Source of the DNA: Rhodococcus sp. SBT000017
GTDB lineage: Bacteria > Actinomycetota > Actinomycetes > Mycobacteriales > Mycobacteriaceae
DNA: 64,000 nucleotides
Direction: 5' to 3'
Assembly (NCBI RefSeq): GCF_003688915.1
Contig: NZ_REFU01000002.1
Location: forward strand, 62,001-126,000
The translations under genes and the position numbers were made by a program. Below the pieces are notes generated by a model that was not told the DNA's origin, did no database searches, and worked only from the letters and a program-made list of their open reading frames with translations. The first letter of the stretch is position 1. Each line of letters starts with the position of its first letter. Shown in pieces: positions 33,025-41,800 of this stretch.

Positions 33025-34244
33025 TCCCAGTAGCCGAGCTGCGGGATGTCGATGCAGCCGATGTCTACAAGGGCGATCTTCTCGCGGGCTCACTGACGCG
33101 TGTGGGGAACGACGTCGTGTTTCGGTACCGCAGCGATTACCTCAACAGAGCTTCTGCGCCGGATCTCGCGTGGTCGATTCCGAAGTCGTCACCCGAGACG
33201 CGGGCATCGGGCGGTAGCGTCCCTGCCTTTTTCGCGGGCCTGCTGCCGGAAGGCGTTCGTCTCACCGGAGTGGTAACAGCTACCAAGACGTCCGAGGACG
33301 ATCACTTCACACTGCTACTGGCGGTCGGATCGGACACCATCGGGGACGTTCGTGTACTTCCAAGCGGTCAAGAGATGTCGTTGGTGGGCAATGTATTCGA
33401 TTCGAGGCACCGTGTTCCAGATCTTCGTCGCCTCTTCGATTCCCTGTCCACGGGTGAGTCGGTGAGCCGCGATTCGTCCGCTCTGCCGGGCGTTCAGGGC
33501 AAAGTGTCCGCGCAGATGTACTCGACTCCGGTGTCGACTACGGCCGGGCCCGCCATTTTGAAACTCGCCCCGCCGGCACGACTGCCGCGATTGGTCCAGA
33601 ACGAGAGCTTCTTCATGAATCTGGCACGTAGATGCGGGCTTTCGGTGCCGGAACACCGCATGATCGAAGACGACAAGGGAATCAGCGGTCTACTGGTGGC
33701 GCGATTCGACCGGATCGGTGAACAACGGCTACCGCAAGAGGATGCGTGCCAAGTATCCGGGCTATATCCCGCGTCCAAGTACCGAATGAAGACCGAAGCG
33801 GTGATCACGCTGCTCGCCGACAATGTCGAGCGCGGCGGCGGTTCCGCGCGCCAGGCCACCGCCGAACTTCTTCGCTTGACGGCCTATTCGTATGCGATCG
33901 GAAACGGCGATCTGCACGGCAAGAACTATTCGATCCACAAGAACACTCGGGAAATCTGGTCGATCACACCCGCCTACGACCTTCTGTGCACGCAGCCCTA
34001 CGCGTCGTGGAGCGATCCGATGGCATTGAACTTCTACGGGCGCGCCAACCGTTGGACACGAGCGCATTTCGTCGAGTCTGCAAGTCGCCTGGGAATGCCC
34101 GAGCGAGCGACTCTGAGAATCCTTGATGACGTGTGCGCTGGCGTTCGAGACGGAATCGATGAAGTCGATGTGATCGGATTCGATGACAAGCAAACTCGTC
34201 AGTTGAAGCAGCTACTCGATCAGCGCTGCACCGAGCTGTCCTGA
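33021..34244 (+). CDS. hipA: HipA-like serine/threonine kinase toxin
   Basis: A 407-residue protein of normal HipA length. The autophosphorylation/P-loop segment SALPGVQGK (153-161), the catalytic NGDLHGKN (295-302, D297) and the metal-binding Asp of PAYDLL (D320) are intact, so the kinase should be active. E. coli HipA phosphorylates glutamyl-tRNA synthetase and causes persistence; the target here is inferred. It forms a two-gene operon with hipB and closes the right side of the cyclitol island. Confidence 0.9.
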   Translation: MIPVAELRDVDAADVYKGDLLAGSLTRVGNDVVFRYRSDYLNRASAPDLAWSIPKSSPETRASGGSVPAFFAGLLPEGVRLTGVVTATKTSEDDHFTLLLAVGSDTIGDVRVLPSGQEMSLVGNVFDSRHRVPDLRRLFDSLSTGESVSRDSSALPGVQGKVSAQMYSTPVSTTAGPAILKLAPPARLPRLVQNESFFMNLARRCGLSVPEHRMIEDDKGISGLLVARFDRIGEQRLPQEDACQVSGLYPASKYRMKTEAVITLLADNVERGGGSARQATAELLRLTAYSYAIGNGDLHGKNYSIHKNTREIWSITPAYDLLCTQPYASWSDPMALNFYGRANRWTRAHFVESASRLGMPERATLRILDDVCAGVRDGIDEVDVIGFDDKQTRQLKQLLDQRCTELS

Positions 34245-34333
34245 CCTCGGCTTGTGGTTGAGATTCGGTGTAAGGCAGGATGGTGGGTAGCAAACGTCAC
34301 GCCGAGAGCAACCACAGCTAGTTTCCGAAGTTT

Positions 34334-34789
34334 CTAATCCGATTTGGACGGGTCCGGAACCCAGGTCAGGCCGGTGAACCGGCTTTCTTTCCGCAGCTCC
34401 CGTCGCTCTGCGATCACTGATCGCGCCGCCTCGATGACCGGAGCGATTACGCCGAAACTGACACCTGCTACGACCGCCAGACTGAAGGTCGCTGCCCAGA
34501 ACAGCTCCACACCATTCCTCCACCCGGTGAGCCACTCATAGAACGACATGCCGATCCAGGCCGAGAATGCACAGGTGAAGGCGAACTGAAACGCCACAGC
34601 CCCGGTCCGCAGCACAGACCGATGATTTCTCAGATCGTGAATCGCGAAGAACAAAGCCGGCCACATGAGCCATGCTGCAAAATATCCCGTGTACGGAGCC
34701 GATTCATTCCAGATGTCCATGGCAGTTATATACAACGTCAGTCCGACAAGTTCGTGTGTAAGAAGCGGCGTCCAATCACTGAGCGGCAC
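34334..34789 (-). CDS. small membrane protein of unknown function
   Basis: A protein of about 151 residues with four hydrophobic helices. The sequence between them has charged loops such as HDLRNHRSVLRTG, and the C-terminal end is a charged tail ARSVIAERRELRKESRF. The start is uncertain: I use a GTG at 34789 that keeps the first hydrophobic stretch; an ATG at 34720 would remove it. No domain is recognised. Confidence 0.5.
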   Translation of the reverse strand: MPLSDWTPLLTHELVGLTLYITAMDIWNESAPYTGYFAAWLMWPALFFAIHDLRNHRSVLRTGAVAFQFAFTCAFSAWIGMSFYEWLTGWRNGVELFWAATFSLAVVAGVSFGVIAPVIEAARSVIAERRELRKESRFTGLTWVPDPSKSD

Positions 34790-34983
34790 CCGGACCCTGC
34801 ACCGACACGTCCCGAAGTGGGGAATTCCGTGACGGATAACCCCTCGAGCCTGAGGAACTACGTGACCGCTGACAGCGAAGCGCAGTCGACACCCAACTTT
34901 CGTCACCGGATTTGTCCAGCGGATGCGAATTCGGCCGCGTCAGCGGCTGACCGTACTGCGGGCCAATTCTGCCGGGTCAGTAG

Positions 34984-35904
34984 TCACACGCACGTTCCAT
35001 AAGGCAGTGACGATGTGTTGCTGCCCAACATCTCTGCAACTGCATCGAGAATGGCGGTTCCGTCGTCGAACGATCCCGAATCAGGTTCAGCAGCGATTGC
35101 CACAGCCGTAAATCCGTCGGCGACGCCGAAGATGCCCAACTGACGGACCAGATAGCTTCCATCTTCTCCGGGTCCCCATCCACCTTTGAAAGCCGCGCCG
35201 GGGATACGTCCGAGTCCCCACGACTGGTCCGAGGAAATCTGTTGCATCAAATCCACGATCGCAGCTCCGAAGTCCAGACATTGCAGCTTCGAGGTGAACT
35301 GCGCCTGGTGGGCAAGCGACCATTCTGTCTGCCCGAATGATGTGTAACCAGAACGAATTCGTTCCTCCTGCACGCCGGTGGAAGGGTCACCACCATCGAG
35401 CAGTACTTGTTCGACGGCGGCCGCCGCGGCCGGCGCGTCACCCAGGCTCGTCCAGAGATCCTCCGCTGCTGCATTGTCCGAATAGACAATCGCCGATGTT
35501 GCAGAAGACAACTCGGCCGATCCACTCGCACGCATTGCGGCCACTGCGAGGGGGACCTTGATTGTCGACCAGGCAACCCCTGACGACCAATCGCCTAGAA
35601 CCTGAACCTGACCACCACCGACCGGCATGTATGCCAGCCCGAGTCGACCGGGATAAGTCGTTGCGACAGTGGCGAACTCATCACGTATTACTTGCGCTCC
35701 GCTGGCAGGTAGCGGTAGGTCGATACGCGGTTCCGCGGGAACCACGGGTGTAGTCGAATCGACAACGGCCTCGGGTGCAAGTTCCGCGACCGCATGTCCC
35801 TCTACCGTGCTCGTTGCAATCGTGCATCCGGAGAGCGAGACCACCACCACTGCGGCCATGACACCGGCCATCCTCGTCGACGACGATCGGTGTCTAGTAG
35901 ACAT
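34984..35904 (-). CDS. class-A beta-lactamase-like serine hydrolase lipoprotein
   Basis: A protein of 306 residues with a basic N-terminus, a hydrophobic core and a lipobox SLSGC, so it is a surface lipoprotein. The penicillin-recognising motifs are STIK (SxxK), SDN (in VYSDNAAAEDLW) and KGG (in the place of KTG). These are the class-A beta-lactamase/transpeptidase landmarks. It may be a beta-lactamase relative or a cell-wall peptidase. The omega-loop Glu is not obvious, which lowers the case for a true beta-lactamase. Its start overlaps the end of the upstream gene by 11 bases, so they are co-transcribed. Confidence 0.75.
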   Translation of the reverse strand: MSTRHRSSSTRMAGVMAAVVVVSLSGCTIATSTVEGHAVAELAPEAVVDSTTPVVPAEPRIDLPLPASGAQVIRDEFATVATTYPGRLGLAYMPVGGGQVQVLGDWSSGVAWSTIKVPLAVAAMRASGSAELSSATSAIVYSDNAAAEDLWTSLGDAPAAAAAVEQVLLDGGDPSTGVQEERIRSGYTSFGQTEWSLAHQAQFTSKLQCLDFGAAIVDLMQQISSDQSWGLGRIPGAAFKGGWGPGEDGSYLVRQLGIFGVADGFTAVAIAAEPDSGSFDDGTAILDAVAEMLGSNTSSLPYGTCV

Positions 35905-36571
35905 ACACGACCGCGTTGTCACCACCGGTGCACGTGATCAGACCTCCCACGGGCGAACAGTTCATCGCATACGACCGGCCGGTGACGGGACTGGTCGCGT
36001 TGACCGTTCGAGCGACCCCGGCCTGTCCACCGCCCGCATAGGCCACTCGTACTGCTTCCGCGAACGGGCATGAGGTGATCGTCGTCCCCGCTGCTGACGA
36101 TACGTATTCGCCGACCGGCCCGAACGCCGCTGGGCAAATTTGCGCATTCGACGGCGGCGCAACAGAAGCAGAGGACGTGGACCGGGAGGGCATCGTCGCT
36201 CTGGGTGTCACCTCTGCCGAGGCCGAAGGTATCTGATTTGCCGTAGTCGGCGGTCGAGCAGACTCATCGGCGGAGTTGCCTTGGAGTAAGAACCAGCCGC
36301 CGACGCCGAGTGCAGCCAGAAGAAATACCACCACGGCGACAATTGCCGCGATCAATCCACCGTTTCGACCACCACCTGGAGCAGGTGGACGCGGAGTGTT
36401 CGAGGGCGGACCATACGGCGCGCGAATCGAATTCGGCGAATAGCCGCTATTCGACGGGTTTGGCGGGGGCTGCGGAATGGAGCGTCCAGGCGGAGGCGGA
36501 ACGTTGGGTGCCGAGGACGGATGGTAGGGATATTGCCCTGGACCCTGGCTGTAAGGCCCGGTTGCGTTCAT
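35894..36571 (-). CDS. proline-rich membrane-anchored exported protein
   Basis: A 225-residue protein with a cytoplasmic N-terminus of about 70 residues rich in Pro, Gln, Tyr and Ser (several PPP runs), one hydrophobic helix (about 73-95) and a Ser/Thr linker leading to a small exported domain with four or five Cys (ICPAAFG, TSCPF, MNCSP, ITCTGG). The exported domain looks like a compact disulphide fold seen in actinobacterial serine/threonine-kinase-associated and lipoprotein-type proteins, but I cannot name it. It is the first gene of a two-gene unit with the serine hydrolase. Confidence 0.68.
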   Translation of the reverse strand: MNATGPYSQGPGQYPYHPSSAPNVPPPPGRSIPQPPPNPSNSGYSPNSIRAPYGPPSNTPRPPAPGGGRNGGLIAAIVAVVVFLLAALGVGGWFLLQGNSADESARPPTTANQIPSASAEVTPRATMPSRSTSSASVAPPSNAQICPAAFGPVGEYVSSAAGTTITSCPFAEAVRVAYAGGGQAGVARTVNATSPVTGRSYAMNCSPVGGLITCTGGDNAVVYVY

Positions 36572-36719
36572 GAAGCCTCCACACTCTCACGAGATGCGCT
36601 TTTCGACGAGAGCACCGGCCGACTATGCCACCGTCGAGGGTGGCCGCGCTATCGATCGAACAACCGACAGTTGCGTCCCCCGAAGAGAAATTCGTGCGTG
36701 TCTGTCGTTCAACAGGAGA

Positions 36720-37373
36720 TCAGCAGGAAATGATCGCAGTCGGGTCCGTGGTCAGGTCCAGCCACTTTCCATAGGAACCGACCGGAGCTGCGTCGACAGC
36801 CGCACAGATGGACTGCGTCGTCGATCCCGCCGGTCGATAGACCGCATAGATCGGGTTGCCCGCGTCGGACCGTTGACGTAGCGACGGACACGAACTATCG
36901 GTGCGTAGATAGGAGGCTCCGGGGTTCGCGGCCAAAGCGGCCGAGATCTCCTGTGTGTACGACGCCGGATCGACGGCCGACTGAATCACCACGATCCCGG
37001 TTCCGTCGCACGAGGGCACCGTGATGGGAATGCCGAGTCCGAGGTCACCGCGGCCCGGTAGCGCCGAAACATTCGGGACGGACGCAGATGGGGCGGTCGG
37101 CATCTGCTGCACGCTCGGTGCCACCCCCGGGGTTTTTGGCGAAGGTGCCGAGTTGACTCGCACCGTCGGTGTCGCTGTTTCGTCGGCGTCCGACGCCAGC
37201 CCATTCGTTTCGTCGCCGAGAAAGCGGAAGACCGCGAATACGAAGCCACCGACCAGGACAATTGCGGCCAAGGCCGCGACGAGAACGAGGGCAACAGTGC
37301 GTTTCCGGCTACCTTGCTGATTCACGAGACCAAGAATGCCATCGAGCCGCCCGATAAGCGGGTGAACGCCCAT
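36720..37373 (-). CDS. membrane-anchored exported protein with Cys-rich C-terminal domain
   Basis: A 217-residue protein: short basic N-terminus, one helix (about 25-48), a Ser/Pro/Thr linker and an exported domain with paired Cys (PSCDGTGIVVIQS, SSCPSLRQ, SICAAVDAA, IISC). The pattern GIPITVPSCDGTGIVVIQSAV resembles the C-terminal domains found in some mycobacterial-type kinase and sensor proteins; I cannot assign a function. The start codon lies in the loop of a perfect hairpin (37358-37385). A GTG at 37325 is an alternative start. Confidence 0.62.
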   Translation of the reverse strand: MGVHPLIGRLDGILGLVNQQGSRKRTVALVLVAALAAIVLVGGFVFAVFRFLGDETNGLASDADETATPTVRVNSAPSPKTPGVAPSVQQMPTAPSASVPNVSALPGRGDLGLGIPITVPSCDGTGIVVIQSAVDPASYTQEISAALAANPGASYLRTDSSCPSLRQRSDAGNPIYAVYRPAGSTTQSICAAVDAAPVGSYGKWLDLTTDPTAIISC

Positions 37374-37385
37374 ACGTTCACCCGC
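37358..37385 (-). promoter_or_regulatory. perfect hairpin enclosing a start codon
   Basis: An 11-base perfect inverted repeat, GCGGGTGAACG with CGTTCACCCGC, encloses a 6-base spacer that contains the start codon at 37371-37373. In the minus-strand message the AUG is in the loop and the purine-rich ribosome binding region is in the stem. It could be a translation-control hairpin or a DNA operator. Confidence 0.6.
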
Positions 37386-37404
37386 AGTGTCGGGTGAGCG
37401 CTGT

Positions 37405-37923
37405 CTAGCCCGCCGAACCTGTGGTCGAAGACCCGGTTGGGCCTCCGATGGCCGCGGAGCCGGTATCGACCGCTGCTGGAATGAACGAAGCAGGTCCGAT
37501 CAGGACGTCCTTGGTCGCGGTGAATGAGGTTCCAGCAGTAAGGCTGACGGTCGCCGTGATCTGGTACTTGCCGTCGAAAGGCACCTCTATGGTCGTTCCC
37601 GGGTTCGACGTGTTGCATCGCCCGCTGGACTCGTTGACACCGATGATGCCGAAATACCCACGAACAGTGATCGTCGTCTTGCAGCCGATTCCTATGAGCT
37701 CCTTACCCTGTGACCACGGCTCGATGTACAGCGCGAACTGGGTTGGCTTGAAGAGATTTCCTTCGTACACGTCGGGGGCGATCTCGTCGTAGCTCCACGT
37801 GCTCAGTTCGATGTAGTCGATTGGCGTGTATTCCGCTGATGCGGGCGGCGCTGACACGATCAGCACTGCTGCACTTGCCAGTCCAGCAAACAAGGACCTA
37901 CGGAACCAAGTCGGTGTCTTCAC
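37405..37923 (-). CDS. secreted protein of unknown function
   Basis: A 172-residue protein with a standard signal peptide (basic start WFRRSLFAG, hydrophobic core, cleavage near PASA-EY at about residue 30). The mature part is beta-rich, with two Cys (GCKTTITV and GRCNTS) likely in a disulphide, and ends in a Gly/Ser/Thr tail with no anchor. No domain is recognised. It is divergent from the T7SS-like locus at 38137 and may be one of its exported partners, but has a Sec-type signal. Confidence 0.65.
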   Translation of the reverse strand: MKTPTWFRRSLFAGLASAAVLIVSAPPASAEYTPIDYIELSTWSYDEIAPDVYEGNLFKPTQFALYIEPWSQGKELIGIGCKTTITVRGYFGIIGVNESSGRCNTSNPGTTIEVPFDGKYQITATVSLTAGTSFTATKDVLIGPASFIPAAVDTGSAAIGGPTGSSTTGSAG

Positions 37924-38136
37924 GCATTCTCCAAAGTAAAGGCCTCATGTAAGGCGCTCGCCAATTCTCGAACCAGATACTTCACTGCAGCTGTGGACTC
38001 CGCAGTACCTCAATCGGATGAACCTCGGCCCGATTTGTACTGTCGTTCGTTCGAGCGACTGTGAAAGTGCCGAAAGCTTCGTACGATACGGATTTCATGG
38101 CAGTCCGCCGTGTCTGTTCGTTCGAGAGGCCTCGTG

Positions 38137-38871
38137 GTGACTAGCTCCGAAGTCTGCGTGCGGTGCGGTTCTGGGTTATCCCCCGGCGCACCGTTCTGTG
38201 CGGTGTGCGGCGGGGCGGTATCCAACCGAGCGGTTGCCCCGTCAACCCTCGCCAAGGCCGCAACGTCGCCGTTGCAGGTCGCTCCGGTCAGTCCTGGGTC
38301 CCGGATACTTCCCGCATCCAGGGGCCTGCGGGTCGTCTCCACGGTGATCGATTGCGGCGCAGTCGCACTCGGACCCTTCGCGTTCACCATGCTCGGTCTC
38401 GCACTCTCCAACGGTGCCGTTGCATTGGGGGTCGGATCGATATCCGCTGTGTGCACATGGATTTGGCTCGTCGTATGGAACGGAGTTCGCGGTCTCTCTT
38501 TCGGCAAGGCCGCCCTCGGTCTGCGTCTCGCCGATTCTGCCACCACCAGACCTGCAGGTATCGCTGCCGCTGCGGCTCGAAGCCTGGTGTTCTTGGCCAT
38601 TCCCTGGCTGTGCGCGCTGAGCACGGCCTTCGACTCCTCGGGGCTGCGAAGAGGTTGGCACGACCGTGTCGCACGGACGGCCGTCATCGACGTCGTCAAG
38701 GGCCTGAATCCGATGGGACCTCAGGTCGTGACGACCGCCTTCCGCAAACCCGACCGCGGAACGCTCGCCGTGGCTTCTCCGGTACCCGTCGGGCCCACGG
38801 CAACGGCCCCCACCGCACCGCCCCCTCCTCCGCCACCGCCACCGTTCGACACCGTTGCGATGAGTTCATGA
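38137..38871 (+). CDS. RDD family membrane protein with zinc ribbon and polyproline tail
   Basis: A protein of about 244 residues in three parts. The N-terminus has a zinc-ribbon (CVRCGSGLSPGAPFCAVCGG, two CxxC pairs). The middle is an RDD domain with several helices, RVVSTVIDCGAVALGPF and GLSFGKAALGLRLAD being typical. The C-terminus has a tract of about ten prolines. I start at GTG 38137 because GAGAGG is seven bases upstream; GTG 38110 is possible. RDD proteins are membrane proteins of unclear function. It is the first gene of the EssC-like operon, one base before the ATPase gene. Confidence 0.75.
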   Translation: MTSSEVCVRCGSGLSPGAPFCAVCGGAVSNRAVAPSTLAKAATSPLQVAPVSPGSRILPASRGLRVVSTVIDCGAVALGPFAFTMLGLALSNGAVALGVGSISAVCTWIWLVVWNGVRGLSFGKAALGLRLADSATTRPAGIAAAAARSLVFLAIPWLCALSTAFDSSGLRRGWHDRVARTAVIDVVKGLNPMGPQVVTTAFRKPDRGTLAVASPVPVGPTATAPTAPPPPPPPPPFDTVAMSS

Positions 38872-38872
38872 C

Positions 38873-41800
38873 ATGCACCTGAAGCTGATTCTGCGACGGC
38901 CGTCAGGCCACACCGTCGACCTGTCGATGGTCGCCGACGCCACCGCGACCGTCGGGGACATGGCGCGAGCACTGGCCGACGGCGACCCGAAAAGTTCGAT
39001 CCCCTCGACGCCCGACCTCACGTTGACTGTCGAGCAGTCGGCATTCGAGTCCGCGGTGGACGGTCGGCAGTTGGACCCTGGTGTCAATCTCGTCGAATCG
39101 GGGGTGCGATCCGGCTCGACGGTGACAGTGGGGACCTACAACGGCAGCAATGCCGTGAGCCGTCGCGGACGAGCCATTGCGATGCTTCGAGTGTTGTCCG
39201 GCCCGGATGCCGGACGCGAGTTCCTTCTTCCCGAGGGTGCCAGCACCGTCGGCTCGTCTTCGGAAGCCGACATCTTCCTCACCGACAGCACAGTGCTGGG
39301 TTCACATGCCCTCATCCTCGTCGGAGAGAGTATCGAGATCGTCGATCGTACCGAAACCGGTGCCGGTATTCATATGGGCGGCAACTGGATCGAGCGCACC
39401 TACGTAGCCGGGTCCGATGTCGTTGGCCTCGGCGACACGACCATCGCGGTCTTTCACACGGTGCGTGCAAGGACCGACTCCGCAGACAGCCCAGCGATGG
39501 AGTTCAATCGATCACCGAGGGTGATACGGCGTTTCGACGGCCGGACATTCGAGGCGCCGCAGCCACCGAAACGGCTCGATCCCAATCGATTTCCGATCAT
39601 CTCCATGTTGGCACCGCTGATCCTCGGTATCGCACTGTTCGCCTTCACACGCAATGCCCTCACCGTCGTCTTCGTTGCTCTGAGCCCCTTGCTCATGATC
39701 GGCATGTACATCGACACCGCGCTGCAGAACAAACGCAAGCAGCGCGAGGCCATCGAACAATTCGCATCGGGACTGCGAAATACCGCGGCCGATTTGCATT
39801 CTACCCAGGCCGTGGAACGCGCAGTGCGCCTCGGCGAGACCCCATCAGTATCCGACTCCGTCGAAGCCGTGCACCTACTGGGCACTCTGCTCTGGACCCA
39901 CCGACCAGAGCACTCCGGGTTTCTGACTGTCCGAATGGGATTGGGAGATGCGCCGTCTCGGAGTGCGCTCGAACTGCCCAGCCGAGGCGAATCGCTGCCG
40001 GAGTACTGGCGGCAGCTCGAAGAGATGCGTGACGAGTTCTCCACGATCACCGATGTACCGATCGTCGCCGACCTCCGTTCCAGCGGATCGTTGGGAGTGT
40101 GCGGACCGAGAGGAGTCGTGGACGGGGTTGCACGTGGACTTGTCATTCAGCTGGTGGGATTGCACTCGCCGGCCGAACTCACGATTGCCGCCGTTGCGTC
40201 GTCCGCGACGCGCGCGTCATGGAGCTGGCTCGAATGGCTCCCGCACAGCGGCCCGACCTACAGCCCCCTGGCCGGCGACCTGTTCGCCGATTCCACCGAA
40301 GGTGGTACTTCCTTGGTGGCTCGTCTGGAGGACCTCGTTCGCGAGCGACTGGACGCGTCGGAGGTTCGTACCGGCCCCAGAAAGTCATTGGACACCGAGC
40401 AAGACGGAAGACCGACCCTCGACAAGGCCGATCCGATCCTTCCCGTCGTCGTGGTGGTGGTCGAGGACGACGCTCCCGTCGATCGATCACGGCTGACCAG
40501 ACTCGCCGAGCGTGGTCCCGACGTCAACGTCCACCTCGTCTGGGTAGCAACACAATTGACGAGCGTACCCGCGGCGTGCAGGTCCTTCCTGCTCGTCGAG
40601 ACGAACACATCCGGTTCGACGGCGGGTGAAGTACGCGTCGGAAAGCACACCTTCCCCGTGGCAAGTGAAACCGTCGACCTGCCGGACGCCCGCCAGATCG
40701 CGCTGTTGCTCGCGCCTGTCGTCGATGTCGGAGTGTCCGTCGAAGACGAGACCGACCTGCCACGCTCGGTCTCCTTCCTCGATCTGGACGATTTCTCGAT
40801 CACCTCGGATCCAACGAAGCTGGTTCGACGTTGGGAACGCAACAACTCCATCCTGAAGCGTTCCGGGCCGCCCCCTCCTCGACGGACGTCGGATAATTCG
40901 TTACGGGCTCTCGTCGGATCGCGCGGTGTCGACACATTCCATCTGGACCTGCGCGAGCACGGGCCGCATGCTCTGGTCGGTGGTACGACGGGTTCTGGCA
41001 AGAGCGAGTTCCTCCAGGCCTGGATTCTCGGCATGGCCGCAGAGCACAGTCCGGACCGCGTCTCGTTTCTGTTCGTCGATTACAAGGGTGGAACGGCGTT
41101 CGCCGACTGCGTCGACCTACCCCACTCGGTCGGACTCGTCACCGACCTTTCCCCTCACCTCGTCAGGCGAGCGCTGATCTCGCTTCGAGCCGAGATCGGT
41201 TATCGCGAAAGGCTACTCAATCGCAAACGTGAGAAGGATCTTCTTTCGCTCGAGCGTTCGCAGGACCCGGAGACTCCGCCTTCGCTGGTGATCATCGTCG
41301 ACGAGTTCGCAGCGTTGGCCAAGGAGATACCCGAGTTCGTCGACGGTGTCGTCGACATCGCTCAACGAGGACGTTCGCTGGGACTGCACCTGATTCTCGC
41401 GACTCAACGCCCAGCCGGTGTCATCAAGGACAATCTTCGGGCGAACACCAATCTTCGCGTGGCACTGCGGATGGCGGACGAGGACGATTCGGTCGATGTG
41501 CTCGGGTCCAAGGATGCCGCCTACTTCTCACCCAGCTTGCCCGGCCGCGCAACAGCCAAGGTCGGGCCGGGTCGGTTGACGACTTTCCAAACCGCATACA
41601 CCGGTGGTTGGACGGTCGGTTCGGATACGCAAACGCCTATCGACATCACCGAGATGAACTTCGGCGACGGGAAGCCCTGGGAAACACCCATTCCGATAGT
41701 TGCTGCGCAATCGCAGGACACCGACATGATGCGGGTTGTTCGCTCGATCGCTCGTGCGGCCGAGCTGGCGAAGGTACCGAATCCACGAGTTCCGTGGCTC

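Noticed and set aside
34250..34320. Inverted repeat TGTGGTTG / CAACCACA after hipA
   Set aside because: The arms are short and the loop is about 50 bases, so it is a weak terminator or chance; it was considered as an island junction but no matching copy is seen near 20 kb.
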